Below are positions 21,270-29,515 of a stretch of DNA of 64,000 nt, in pieces. Position 1 is the stretch's first letter. Every line of letters starts with the position of its first letter. The DNA is from Bradyrhizobium sp. B097 (GTDB lineage: Bacteria; Pseudomonadota; Alphaproteobacteria; Rhizobiales; Xanthobacteraceae): positions 8,056,501-8,120,500 of the forward strand of contig NZ_CP152412.1 in the NCBI RefSeq assembly GCF_038957035.1, read 5' to 3'. The notes beneath the pieces were generated by a model. The model worked only from the letters and a program-made list of their open reading frames with translations, was not told the DNA's origin and made no database searches. A program made the position numbers and the translations under genes.

Positions 21270-22352
21270 ATGAGCGAGGCGGTGGTTGACGACATCGTGG
21301 CCGTGCTGCCACCGCTGTTGCAGACACTGGAATCGCTGTCCTTTGTCGCGCGCAATCTCAATCCGCCGGACTTCGATCGCGTGATGCAGATCGCAGGCGA
21401 ACCCGAGGAGGCCCTGCAGGCGGTGCGGCCGCGGCTTGCCGATTGGCCGGAGAAATTCGCGCATATCCAGACCGCACTGGAAGCTGCGATCGAACCGGCA
21501 CTGGCCGGCTATGCGGGCCTGCGCGCGGTGCAGAATGGCGAAGGAGATCTGGTCAGCGTATTCCGCGCGCTGCGCTATCTGCCGCGCGCACAGGAGGCGC
21601 TCTATCCGCTGACCGAGCTGCCGCCGGTCAGCGGCTTCTTCATCGCGCCCGACTTGCGCGAGGACGCCGACCTGCAAGCGAAGCTCGCGGCCACGCCGAA
21701 CGCCGACACCGGCATCTTCCACGAGCGCAACGAGCCCGGCAGCCGCGGCGGCTTCTCGATGTACGTGCCTGAGTATTACACGCCTGATCGCACCTGGCCG
21801 CTGGTGATGGCGCTGCACGGCGGCAGCGGCAACGGCCGCGGCTTCCTGTGGAGCTGGCTGCGCGATGCGCGCAGCCGCGGCGCGATCCTGGTGGCGCCGA
21901 CCGCAACCGGCCAGACCTGGGCGCTGATGGGCGACGACACCGACACGCCGAACCTCAACCGCATCCTCGACCAGGTGCGGGCGCGCTGGCGGATCGACGA
22001 GACGCGGATGCTGCTGACCGGCATGAGCGACGGCGGCACGTTCAGCTATGTGAGCGGGCTCGACGGCGCCTCGCGCTTCACGCATCTTGCTCCGGTTGCC
22101 GCAACCTTCCATCCGCTGATGGCCGAGATGGCCGATGCCGAGCGGCTGCGCGGTTTGCCGATCTTCATCACCCATGGCCAGCTCGACTGGATGTTCCCGG
22201 TGCAGACCGCGCGGCAGACCCAGGGCCTGCTGTCGGCCGCGGGAGCGAAGGTGGTCTATCGCGAGATCGACGATCTCAGCCACACCTATCCGCGCGAGAT
22301 CAATGCGGAGATTTTTCGGTGGCTGAACGGGGAGCGCGTCGACGGTGCGTGA
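21270..22352 (+). CDS. Alpha/beta hydrolase (PHB-depolymerase/phospholipase-like)
   Basis: A 360-residue protein with an alpha-helical N-terminal part (about 150 residues) unlike standard hydrolases, then an alpha/beta hydrolase domain. Visible are the oxyanion loop ALHGGSGNGRG, the nucleophile elbow GMSDGGTF, a late Asp in HGQLDWMFP and a His in DLSHTYPRE. These match the LpqC/feruloyl-esterase/PHB depolymerase relatives. No signal peptide, so cytosolic. GAGAGGTAA precedes the ATG. Ester substrate unknown. Confidence 0.82.
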   Translation: MSEAVVDDIVAVLPPLLQTLESLSFVARNLNPPDFDRVMQIAGEPEEALQAVRPRLADWPEKFAHIQTALEAAIEPALAGYAGLRAVQNGEGDLVSVFRALRYLPRAQEALYPLTELPPVSGFFIAPDLREDADLQAKLAATPNADTGIFHERNEPGSRGGFSMYVPEYYTPDRTWPLVMALHGGSGNGRGFLWSWLRDARSRGAILVAPTATGQTWALMGDDTDTPNLNRILDQVRARWRIDETRMLLTGMSDGGTFSYVSGLDGASRFTHLAPVAATFHPLMAEMADAERLRGLPIFITHGQLDWMFPVQTARQTQGLLSAAGAKVVYREIDDLSHTYPREINAEIFRWLNGERVDGA

Positions 22353-22363
22353 GGGACTTTCTC

Positions 22364-22476
22364 CCCGTCACCCTGAGGAGCGCGAAGCGCGTCTCGAAGG
22401 GTCGACGGCCCGGCTGCGGCTACATCGGGGCCGTGCACCCTTCGAGGCTCGCTTCGCTCGCACCTCAGGATGACGG
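22364..22476. repeat. Dispersed palindromic repeat, copy 2
   Basis: Same family as 5473-5578, in opposite orientation: CCCGTCACCCTGAGGAGCGC at the left and GCACCTCAGGATGACGG at the right, with TCGAAGG and CCTTCGAGGCTCGC inside. Confidence 0.8.
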
Positions 22477-22533
22477 TGATGGATAGTGCGCGTGGCACTA
22501 TCCTCGTCGTTGATGCGGGCAGAGCGCGCCGAG

Positions 22534-23433
22534 CTACTCATTCACCCGCGGCTCGAGCAGGTCGGAGAAGCCGACCCGGTGCAGCATTTCGTTGCGGACG
22601 CGGTCGATCACGCCGAAGGCAACCTCGGCACCGTCCTGGGTCGGATCGATGTGGACGCGGAACGGCCGCTTGCCGAACGGCGTGTCCACCACCTTGACGA
22701 TCGCATCGGCAACGGAGCCGGCGTCGGCATCCTCGGGCACGATCGCCGAAAACGCCTTCATGATCTCGTCGCCGAAGCCGGCATAGGGACCGGCCTCATA
22801 TTCCGCGACGCGCGCCTGGTCGGCGGGACGGCCGGAATGTGCGAAGTGGTTGGTGCCGCCGGTGAAGGCGCCGGGCACGATGATCGAGGTCTCGATGCCC
22901 CAGCGCGTGAGCTCACGGGCGTAGATCACCGCCATCGCATCCATGCCGGCCTTCGCCGCGAAGTATGGCGCGAGATAGGGCGGCGTGCCGCCGGCCGAGC
23001 TAGAGCTCGATACCCAGACCACGAGTCCTCTGCCCTGCTTGCGCAGCTGCGGCAGCGCCGCGCGATTGACGCGCTGGGTCGAGAGCACGTTGATGTCGTA
23101 GAGCTCGGCGAGCTGTTCGGGCGTGAAGGCCTCCGCCGGTCCGAACACCATGTGGCCGGCGTTGTGCATGACGACGTCGAGGCGGCCCTCTTCAGTGACG
23201 ATCCGCGCGATCGCCGCATCGACCAACGCCTGCGAGCCGACATCGAGCTCGAGCGAGCGCAGATCGACCTTGTTGTCCCGGGCGAACTCCTCGATATTGG
23301 CGACCGCGGCGGCGTTGCGGCCCGTGGTGTGGCGCATCGAGGCGTAGACAGTGTGGCCGGCGTTGGCGAGCGCGTTGGCGGTGAGGCGGCCAAAGCCGCT
23401 CGAAGCGCCGGTGATGACGATGACCTGTTTCAT
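22534..23433 (-). CDS. Short-chain dehydrogenase/reductase
   Basis: A 299-residue classical SDR. The cofactor motif TGASSGFG is at residues 8-15, NAG near residue 90, and the catalytic Ser-Tyr-Lys are represented by WVSSSSSAGG and YLAPYFAAKAGMD. NAD(P)-dependent oxidoreductase, substrate unknown. It lies downstream of a second SDR (50-base gap), both pointing away from a LysR gene. Confidence 0.88.
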   Translation of the reverse strand: MKQVIVITGASSGFGRLTANALANAGHTVYASMRHTTGRNAAAVANIEEFARDNKVDLRSLELDVGSQALVDAAIARIVTEEGRLDVVMHNAGHMVFGPAEAFTPEQLAELYDINVLSTQRVNRAALPQLRKQGRGLVVWVSSSSSAGGTPPYLAPYFAAKAGMDAMAVIYARELTRWGIETSIIVPGAFTGGTNHFAHSGRPADQARVAEYEAGPYAGFGDEIMKAFSAIVPEDADAGSVADAIVKVVDTPFGKRPFRVHIDPTQDGAEVAFGVIDRVRNEMLHRVGFSDLLEPRVNE

Positions 23434-23483
23434 GACACGTATCCTTGTGGGTTGAACGAGAGTTGGGTTGAAGTGTGGGGACG

Positions 23484-24224
23484 TCAGACCAGGCCGCCAT
23501 TGGCGCGCAGAGTCTGGCCGTTGATCCAGGAGCCGTCGGGACCGACGAGGAACGACACGGCATTCGCGATGTCGTCGGGCGTGCCTAGCCGCTCCAGCGG
23601 GACCATCCTGGCGAAGCGGTCGATCAGCTCATCCGACTTGCCGTTGAGGAACAGATCGGTCGCGGTCGGGCCGGGGGCGACCGCATTCACCGTGATGCTG
23701 CGGCCGCGCAATTCCTTGGACAGGATCGCGGTCAGTGACTCGATCGCGGCCTTGGTCGCGACATAGATGCCGTAGGTCTCGAGCTTGGTGCCGACGACGC
23801 TGGTCGAGAAGTTGACGATGCGTCCCCCATTGCGCAGCCGGCGCGCCGCCTCGCGCATGGTGTTGAAGCTGCCTTTCAGGTTGACCGCGACCTGCTGGTC
23901 GAAGGCCGCATCGTCGCTGTCGGCGATCTTGCCGAGCTTCATGATGCCGGCATTATTGACCAGCACGTCGACGCCGCCGAACGCCGCTTCCGCCGCGTCA
24001 AACATGCCGCGCACCGCATTGGCGTCGCTGACATCGGCCTTCGCCGTCAGCGCCCGGCCGCCGGCGGCCTCGATCCGGTCGGCCACCGCCTGCGCGGCCT
24101 TGGCGTCACCGGAGTAGTTGATGACGACAGTGAAGCCGTCCTTGGCGAGGCGCTCAGCCACCGCCGCGCCGATCCCGCGCGAGGCACCCGTCACCAGAGC
24201 TACCTTGTTGGCTTGGTTGGTCAT
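23484..24224 (-). CDS. SDR family oxidoreductase (FabG-like)
   Basis: A 246-residue classical SDR: TGASRGIG near residue 13, NNAG near 88, catalytic Ser in NFSTSVVG, Tyr and Lys in YGIYVATKAAIE, and the C-terminal GPDGSWINGQTLRANGG. Typical of FabG-like 3-oxoacyl reductases or secondary-metabolite ketoreductases. First gene of a two-gene - strand unit, divergent from a LysR regulator. The ATG before TNQANK is chosen; the upstream in-frame extension covers the promoter. Confidence 0.88.
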   Translation of the reverse strand: MTNQANKVALVTGASRGIGAAVAERLAKDGFTVVINYSGDAKAAQAVADRIEAAGGRALTAKADVSDANAVRGMFDAAEAAFGGVDVLVNNAGIMKLGKIADSDDAAFDQQVAVNLKGSFNTMREAARRLRNGGRIVNFSTSVVGTKLETYGIYVATKAAIESLTAILSKELRGRSITVNAVAPGPTATDLFLNGKSDELIDRFARMVPLERLGTPDDIANAVSFLVGPDGSWINGQTLRANGGLV

Positions 24225-24292
24225 TTTCAGTCTCCCATCAGGTTGGCGGCCGAGGCCGCGTTCGATGGAAGGACAATAGATCTTGGCATCAT

Positions 24293-24315
24293 CCGGATAA
24301 TCATGCATATTCCGG
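24293..24315. promoter_or_regulatory. Candidate LysR operator between SDR and lysR
   Basis: An imperfect inverted repeat, CCGGATAAT-CATGC-ATATTCCGG, lies in the 120-base divergent intergenic region. A second CGGATAAT occurs just before the lysR ATG at 24335. Both fit an LTTR binding pattern controlling both directions (inference). Confidence 0.4.
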
Positions 24316-24344
24316 CATCAATATTCGCAATTTTCGGATAATAA

Positions 24345-25232
24345 ATGGACCGCTTCGACGCGATGCGCGTGTTCACCCGCGTGGTCGAGCGGCGCAGCTT
24401 CTCGCTCGCCGCCGACGATCTCGCTTTGCCCCGGTCGACGGTGACGGACGCGGTGAAGGGGCTGGAGGCGCGGCTCGGGGTGCGGCTGCTCGAGCGCACC
24501 ACGCGCACGGTGCGCCCGACGCTCGACGGCGAGGCGCATTACCGCCGCTGCCTGTCGCTGATCTCAGACCTCGAAGACGCCGAGGGCGCGTTCGGCGGTG
24601 CCCAGCCCAAGGGGCTGCTGCGGCTCGAAGTGCAGGGCACCTTGGCGCGGCACTTCCTGCTGCCGAACCTGCCGGGCTTCCTCGTCCAATATCCCGACAT
24701 CGAGATCAACATGAGCGAGAGCGACCGCTGGGTCGACCTGATCCGCGAAGGCGTCGACTGCGTGCTGCGCTTCGGCCGATTGCCCGACAGCGACATGATC
24801 GCGCGGCAGGTCACGATGCTGGAGCGATTGACCTGCGCCACGCCGGACTACCTTGCGCACTTCGGCATGCCGACCGATCCGTTCGCGCTCGACGGTCATC
24901 GCATGATCGGCATCCGCTCGCTGACGACAGGGCGCTTGCGCCCGATGGAATTCGTGATCGACGGCACGCTGAAACAGTTTCCGCTGCCGGCGCCGATGTC
25001 GGTGACCGGCCCCGAGAGTTATCTCGCAAGTGCCAGGCTCGGCCTCGGCCTTGTGCAGGTGCCGCGCTTCCATGCCGAAACCGATCTCGCGAGCGGCATG
25101 CTGATCCCGGTGCTGCAGCAATGCCCGCCGCCGTCGGTGCCGGTATCCATGCTCTATCCGCGCAACCGCCAGCTGTCGCCGCGCGTGCGCGTGTTCATCG
25201 ATTATGTGATGCAGGTGTTCGCGCGCAGTTGA
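24345..25232 (+). CDS. LysR family transcriptional regulator
   Basis: A 295-residue LTTR with N-terminal winged HTH (DRFDAMRVFTRVVERRSFSLAAD... LERTTRTVRPTLDGE) and a DmlR/CrgA-like effector domain (LIREGVDCVLRFGRLPDS). Divergent from the two SDR genes, which it most likely controls; palindromic half-sites lie between them. Confidence 0.9.
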   Translation: MDRFDAMRVFTRVVERRSFSLAADDLALPRSTVTDAVKGLEARLGVRLLERTTRTVRPTLDGEAHYRRCLSLISDLEDAEGAFGGAQPKGLLRLEVQGTLARHFLLPNLPGFLVQYPDIEINMSESDRWVDLIREGVDCVLRFGRLPDSDMIARQVTMLERLTCATPDYLAHFGMPTDPFALDGHRMIGIRSLTTGRLRPMEFVIDGTLKQFPLPAPMSVTGPESYLASARLGLGLVQVPRFHAETDLASGMLIPVLQQCPPPSVPVSMLYPRNRQLSPRVRVFIDYVMQVFARS

Positions 25233-25250
25233 TCGCTCGCCGGATACCGG

Positions 25251-25904
25251 TCAGCAAAGCCCGTCCTTCAGATCGAGCTCGGGCAACTCGCCTACGCGAT
25301 CTCGCGCGTTCGACAAGATAGTCCGGTCAGCCGCGGTTACTGAGTTCAGATCTCCGTCGCCAAAGAATCCGATTGCCCGCAACACCTGCGCGGGCTCGCC
25401 GTGAAACATCGTCCGGAAAGCACTCAAGGCTGTCGGCAACGAAGCGCCCGCGGACAACATTGCAGCAATATCCCGATAATCCTTGGCCTCGGCGCGGTCC
25501 AGCGTCGCCTTGAGCTTGGTCGCCATCAGATCGTCGAGCGACGCGACGAGTAGCACGCCATCGGAGGTCTGAAGCGGGTCGTTGATACGGCCGAGCTTGA
25601 GGCCGCCAAAGAACGAAACCTTGACCGGGCCCGACGGCATCTCGGCCAGCACGACCAACGTGTCCGGCGCGTCCTGCAGGATCGCCGCGCCGGCGACGAA
25701 CGCGAATTCGGTGCGAAGTCGCCCTTTGTCCAAGTGCTCGGTGCAGAAGAAGTCAAAATCGAGCGATTGGCGATGACCAAGCTGGAGCGCAACCGCCGTC
25801 CCCCCGTACAGAACGAACTTCATTTGTTGCGCCGAAATGAGGCTGGGCCACATCTCGCGTTGCGCCGCAGGAAGGATATCAAGGCGCGGCTCAAACTGCG
25901 GCAT
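25251..25904 (-). CDS. AbiEii/AbiGii-type nucleotidyltransferase
   Basis: A 217-residue protein of the DUF1814/AbiEii-like nucleotidyltransferase family. The characteristic motif LYGGTAVALQLGHRQSLDFDFF is at residues about 32-53 (GG loop and catalytic D-x-D), and a conserved Lys/Asp block ATKLKATLDRAEAKDYRDIA follows. Family members act as toxins that transfer nucleotides, e.g. to tRNA in AbiE systems. Its gene begins inside the end of a small upstream gene (14-base overlap), an arrangement typical of paired toxin-antitoxin genes. No AbiEi-like antitoxin is present. Start could also be 25952 but that would deepen the overlap. Confidence 0.75.
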   Translation of the reverse strand: MPQFEPRLDILPAAQREMWPSLISAQQMKFVLYGGTAVALQLGHRQSLDFDFFCTEHLDKGRLRTEFAFVAGAAILQDAPDTLVVLAEMPSGPVKVSFFGGLKLGRINDPLQTSDGVLLVASLDDLMATKLKATLDRAEAKDYRDIAAMLSAGASLPTALSAFRTMFHGEPAQVLRAIGFFGDGDLNSVTAADRTILSNARDRVGELPELDLKDGLC

Positions 25905-26205
25905 GGAAGCCCCTGCGGGGGGCCCTGTCCGGAATTGCCAGGCCCGTGGCAAATGTCAGCCGGCCCCGCCAGAATTCCCACGAGCGATCGTTGATCCAGC
26001 CCGGCTCCGCGCTGCGCATAATCTCGACCAGGCGACCATGGCCGACCGCATCTTCGAGCAAAAGAATGTCGTCATACGTTCCGAGATTCATCGTTTGCGC
26101 GACGATACGCTCTTCGGGAAACGGCCGTCCGTCCACCGGACTCCACCACAAATATTTGCGGCGAAATTGCTCCAACAGATCGCTCGGTAAGCCTGTTGCC
26201 GTCAT
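25891..26205 (-). CDS. Small partner of the nucleotidyltransferase (DUF6922-like)
   Basis: A 104-residue protein whose N-terminal part (QFRRKYLWWSP, then ERIVAQTMNLGTYDDI) looks like the small DUF6922-type proteins that accompany AbiEii-like nucleotidyltransferases; this is from memory of the pattern, not a search. It overlaps the next gene by 14 bases, implying coupled translation and a two-gene module. The role may be antitoxin or adaptor; not established. Position in the upstream slot is where AbiEi sits in classical AbiE, but the protein is much shorter and has no visible winged HTH. Confidence 0.6.
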   Translation of the reverse strand: MTATGLPSDLLEQFRRKYLWWSPVDGRPFPEERIVAQTMNLGTYDDILLLEDAVGHGRLVEIMRSAEPGWINDRSWEFWRGRLTFATGLAIPDRAPRRGFHAAV

Positions 26206-26354
26206 GGCTCATTGTACCTGATTCAAGCGGCGTTTTCCACGCAGAACGTCCCTTGTGGCGTACCGCAACGAGATACGAGGTTGATGATCCGTCGCCGTCC
26301 GGAACCACAGCGAACCCCACGACGTTATCCCGCCGACACCGGAGGGATTGAGCG

Positions 26355-26561
26355 ATGCGGACGTTTTTCGGCATGATTTTGGGCGCGCTGCTGCTGGTTT
26401 GCGGCGTCTATGTCTACGACTAGATGCAGACGTCGAGCGTGGCAAATGGGCAGGTTGCACAGGACACCCGCACGATCGTAAATTGGGACGTCGCCGCCCG
26501 CGACTGGAATCGACTGAAGGCACGGGCGCACGAGGAATGGACAAGGGTCGCCGCGAAGTAA
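26355..26561 (+). pseudogene. Small membrane protein gene interrupted by an in-frame TAG
   Basis: GGAGGG and an ATG start a frame encoding MRTFFGMILGALLLVCGVY and VYD, a single transmembrane segment, then TAG at 26421-26423. The same frame continues without interruption for 45 codons (MQTSSVANGQVAQDTRTIVN, then WDVAARDWNRLKARAHEEW) to TAA. The soluble part has the amphipathic, Trp-rich character of a real protein. I recognise the combination as a small conserved bradyrhizobial membrane protein, so one substitution appears to have split it. Alternatives are readthrough, or reinitiation at the ATG immediately after the TAG. Confidence 0.65.
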
Positions 26562-26570
26562 CTGCCGTCG

Positions 26571-26873
26571 TCACGGCGCGATCGCGGATGTCGCGATCGC
26601 CGCACCAAACCCCGCGCTCAGCGCGGCCCACTCCCTGGCCGTGACAGCCATCGTCACGAGCGCGACCATCGTCCCGACGAGACCCGCCAGCCCGCCGGAC
26701 AGGCAGCCGCCAACAATGAATGCGATGAACAGATTGCCGGGCGCGAGCCGGAGAAGCCGGGCGGCGATGCCGTCGTCGCGCATCGACGCGGCGAGGACGT
26801 ATCCACCGGCGCGCATGGCATAGCATGTCAGCCCGAGGATGAAGATCACGCCGAGAATGTCCAGGTCACGCAT
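26571..26873 (-). CDS. azlD: AzlD family small subunit of amino-acid exporter
   Basis: A 100-residue membrane protein with three to four hydrophobic helices and the ITCYAMRAGGY-like segment (LTCYAMRAGGYVLA) typical of AzlD. AzlCD complexes export branched-chain amino acids or analogues. Its start overlaps the end of azlC by 8 bases, so the two are translated together. Confidence 0.88.
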   Translation of the reverse strand: MRDLDILGVIFILGLTCYAMRAGGYVLAASMRDDGIAARLLRLAPGNLFIAFIVGGCLSGGLAGLVGTMVALVTMAVTAREWAALSAGFGAAIATSAIAP

Positions 26874-27585
26874 CGGTCCGCTCCATCATGCTGACGAGCG
26901 TGCCGCATCCGCCCCCGATCAGCATGGACCAGCTCGGATCGACGAATCGGCTGACCAGGAGCGCGACGACCGCCGAGGTCAGCCACGGCCACGGCGACGT
27001 CGCGTTCTTCCACTGGCTGGGAAGCAGGGTCGCAATGAACATCGTCGGCAGCAGTGCGGCGGCGAGCCGCAGCGGTCCGTTCGTTGCGAGCGGGGCGGCA
27101 TAGGCAAGCGCGGTGCCGCCGACCCAGCCGATCGCCATGGGGATGCTCGATCCGAGCAGATAGCCGGCGTCGGGTCCGTTGCGGTCCGCATCCGAACTCG
27201 TCATCAGCCACGACGCATCGGCGAGCAGAAACAGGCTGAGCAAGATCTTCCGGGGGGCGAATGCGCCAAACAGCTGGCGCAGGTGGGCGCCCATCAGTAA
27301 GTATCGCGAATTGGTGGCGATGCAGGCAACGACCATGGCGGCAACCGGCAGTGGGCTTGCCCACATGCTCAGCGTGATCGCCTGGGCGGTGGCGGAGTAG
27401 ACGAGCAGGCTGAACAGAATCGCGTGCGGCGCCCCCAGCCCAAGCCCCTTGTAGGTCAGCCCCATCACGAGGCCAGCGGCGCCATTGCTGAACAGGAAGG
27501 GCAAGGCCGCGACCAGGCCCCGCCTGAATCCGGCGGCCGTCATCGTTGGGACGCGTCGAGATGGTTGGGCGCTTGTAATGGTCAT
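26866..27585 (-). CDS. azlC: AzlC family membrane protein
   Basis: A 239-residue inner-membrane protein, usual AzlC length, with several hydrophobic helices. Family features are GFRRGLVAALPFLFSNGAAGLVMG near the N-terminus, YSATAQAITLSMW, and NSRYLLMGAHLRQ. Large subunit of the AzlCD exporter. The ATG before TITSAQP is chosen; upstream in-frame sequence runs into the divergent regulator gene. It faces a CGNR-type regulator 32 bases away. Confidence 0.9.
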   Translation of the reverse strand: MTITSAQPSRRVPTMTAAGFRRGLVAALPFLFSNGAAGLVMGLTYKGLGLGAPHAILFSLLVYSATAQAITLSMWASPLPVAAMVVACIATNSRYLLMGAHLRQLFGAFAPRKILLSLFLLADASWLMTSSDADRNGPDAGYLLGSSIPMAIGWVGGTALAYAAPLATNGPLRLAAALLPTMFIATLLPSQWKNATSPWPWLTSAVVALLVSRFVDPSWSMLIGGGCGTLVSMMERTDA

Positions 27586-27617
27586 GACCGTTAGATTAAA
27601 CTTGGTGAGAGGCCGTG

Positions 27618-28220
27618 ATGTCAAGGGATCCCGCGCGAGCAGCGACACAGTTCTTCGGTGGACGGGTCTGCCTCGACTTCGCGAACACACTCGACTGGCG
27701 GACGTCGCACGATCCGCAGGAGCTGATCCCGGACTACGCTGCGCTATTGTCCTGGAGCGAACGCCGCGGGACCTTGCCGCTCGCGGCGATCAGGAAGCTG
27801 AAAGCGCATTCGGCGAGCAGCGCTGCCATGGCCGCGATGCAGAAGGCGCATGATCTGCGTCGCGACATCTGGAGCATCTCCGATGCGCTCCGCGATGGCC
27901 GAAGCGCGGACCTGCGCCTCGTCAATCAGATGCTGGCGGCGGCTCCCCGACAGCCCGACCTTGTGCGGCAGGATCGAGGCTATCGCCATGCGCTGGCCGG
28001 GACCGACGTGACGGAGCCATTGTGGCCAGTGCTGTGGTCGCTGACGGCCCTGCTGGCGTCCGATGACGCAAGCCGCATCGGATGCTGCGAGGCTGACGGC
28101 TGCGGCTGGTTCTTCGTCGACGAGAGCCCGAACCGGAGCCGCAGATGGTGCTCCAGCGAAGTGTGCGGCAATCGCGAGCGCGCGCGGCGCGCCTATGCCA
28201 AGCGGAAAGGCTCTGGGTAA
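27618..28220 (+). CDS. ABATE/CGNR zinc-finger transcriptional regulator
   Basis: A 200-residue protein. The N-terminal ABATE domain begins FFGGRVCLDFANTLDWR. The C-terminal zinc finger has paired cysteines (CEADGCGWFFVDESPNRSRR then WCSSEVCGNRERARRAY), including the CGNR motif that names the family. Such proteins are stress- or ligand-responsive DNA-binding regulators. It is divergent from azlCD with only about 30 bases between start codons, so it probably controls the exporter and itself. A GTG one codon upstream is an alternative start. Confidence 0.88.
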   Translation: MSRDPARAATQFFGGRVCLDFANTLDWRTSHDPQELIPDYAALLSWSERRGTLPLAAIRKLKAHSASSAAMAAMQKAHDLRRDIWSISDALRDGRSADLRLVNQMLAAAPRQPDLVRQDRGYRHALAGTDVTEPLWPVLWSLTALLASDDASRIGCCEADGCGWFFVDESPNRSRRWCSSEVCGNRERARRAYAKRKGSG

Positions 28221-28361
28221 ACGCGCGCTCCCCGTCCGTCGCCAGGGAAGCCACGTCAAGCTGGTGGGTCCGCTTGTCTTCCAACAGCGGCACAAAAGCG
28301 GACGTTGCCGGACTTCGCCCGTGGGCCCGACAAACCCGGCGGTCTCGGTTCGGAAATCCGT

Positions 28362-29444
28362 TTACGGCGCCGTTCTCCGGCCGAAGCCCGCGTCGCGCGC
28401 AATCGCAACAGCTTGGGCGCGGCTAACTGCCCCGAGCTTGCCCAAGATGATTGAAACGTGATTGCGGACAGTCTTCTCGGAAATCTTCAACCGCGTCGAG
28501 AGCTCGACATTGGTTAAGCCGCGGGCAACCAGCTCCAGAACCTCACGTTCGCGCGAGGTCAATTCATCGGCGATCAAAGCCGTGCTGCGGCTGGAGGAGA
28601 TGGCCAAGAAACCACTGATCGCCTCGGCCACCTGTTTCCAGGCCGATTCTGTCTCGAAGATCAGATGATTTCGACTTTCAAGCGGCACAAATCGTGCTGT
28701 CGGAATTAGGCCGGCAAGTTCGCGGCCCTGCTCGAAGGGAATTCTTCCGTCCTGGCGGGAGTGAAGAACAAGCGTCGGGCAGCGCAGGTTGCTCGCCTCT
28801 GTTCTGATATCTGCATTCCAGAAAGCCTCGATGATTCTCTTCCCGTTGGCTGGAGGGGTCGTCACGCGGATTTGTTCATTGAATAATCGGAACTGTTCGG
28901 CCGTACCGTCCGGGATAAGCATTGACGTAAAGAGCTGACGAAATGCCGGATTCTCGTTGGGCCAGCCCAGTTCAATCGCTTCGAGCTGAGTTGCCGCCGT
29001 CTGCCGAAATCTGTCACTCGCGGGCGCCGAAAGCGGACCATAGGCAGTACTGCTATGGATGATGAAACGATCGACTCGATGGGGAAAGCGCGCAGCGTAT
29101 GTGATCCCAGTCATTGCGCCGCCCGAAAAACCAAAGAGGTCGAATCGATCGAGACCGGCCGCCTCAATGACAGCCGCAAAGTCCTCGACAAACCGTTCAA
29201 AGGAGAATTCGACCCCGTCGCGATCCGACAAACCGCACCCGCGCTGGTCAAATCGGATCACCGTGCGATGCCGTTCCAGCAGCGCATTCCAGTGACTCCA
29301 GACCTGACTATCCGACTCCAGATTGATGCTGGACATCCAGTGCGGTGCTCGCACCAGCGCCGGACCAGCGCCGCTGATCGCATAGGCGATGCGCGTACCG
29401 TCACGACTGGTACAAAAGCGAACCTGCTGTGTTGAAGGCAACAT
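28362..29444 (-). CDS. Alpha/beta hydrolase fused to a LuxR-type DNA-binding domain
   Basis: A 360-residue two-domain protein. Residues about 10-275 are an alpha/beta hydrolase (FDQRGCGLSDR, nucleophile elbow GFSGGAMTG, VLHSRQDGRIPFEQG, late His in SRNHLIFE). The last 65 residues are a LuxR HTH (LTSREREVLELVARGLTNVE, ISEKTVRNHVSIILGKLG). Hydrolase-LuxR fusions are thought to sense or cleave a small molecule and regulate transcription. It is the last gene of a - strand set with an FAD monooxygenase and a Bug binding protein, which it may regulate. Confidence 0.85.
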   Translation of the reverse strand: MLPSTQQVRFCTSRDGTRIAYAISGAGPALVRAPHWMSSINLESDSQVWSHWNALLERHRTVIRFDQRGCGLSDRDGVEFSFERFVEDFAAVIEAAGLDRFDLFGFSGGAMTGITYAARFPHRVDRFIIHSSTAYGPLSAPASDRFRQTAATQLEAIELGWPNENPAFRQLFTSMLIPDGTAEQFRLFNEQIRVTTPPANGKRIIEAFWNADIRTEASNLRCPTLVLHSRQDGRIPFEQGRELAGLIPTARFVPLESRNHLIFETESAWKQVAEAISGFLAISSSRSTALIADELTSREREVLELVARGLTNVELSTRLKISEKTVRNHVSIILGKLGAVSRAQAVAIARDAGFGRRTAP

Positions 29445-29515
29445 GGACCACGGCCGCTCACCACGATAGGTGGCATCATAGCGGGTCGAGCGGTACGAAG
29501 TGAAGGTGTGAAAAG

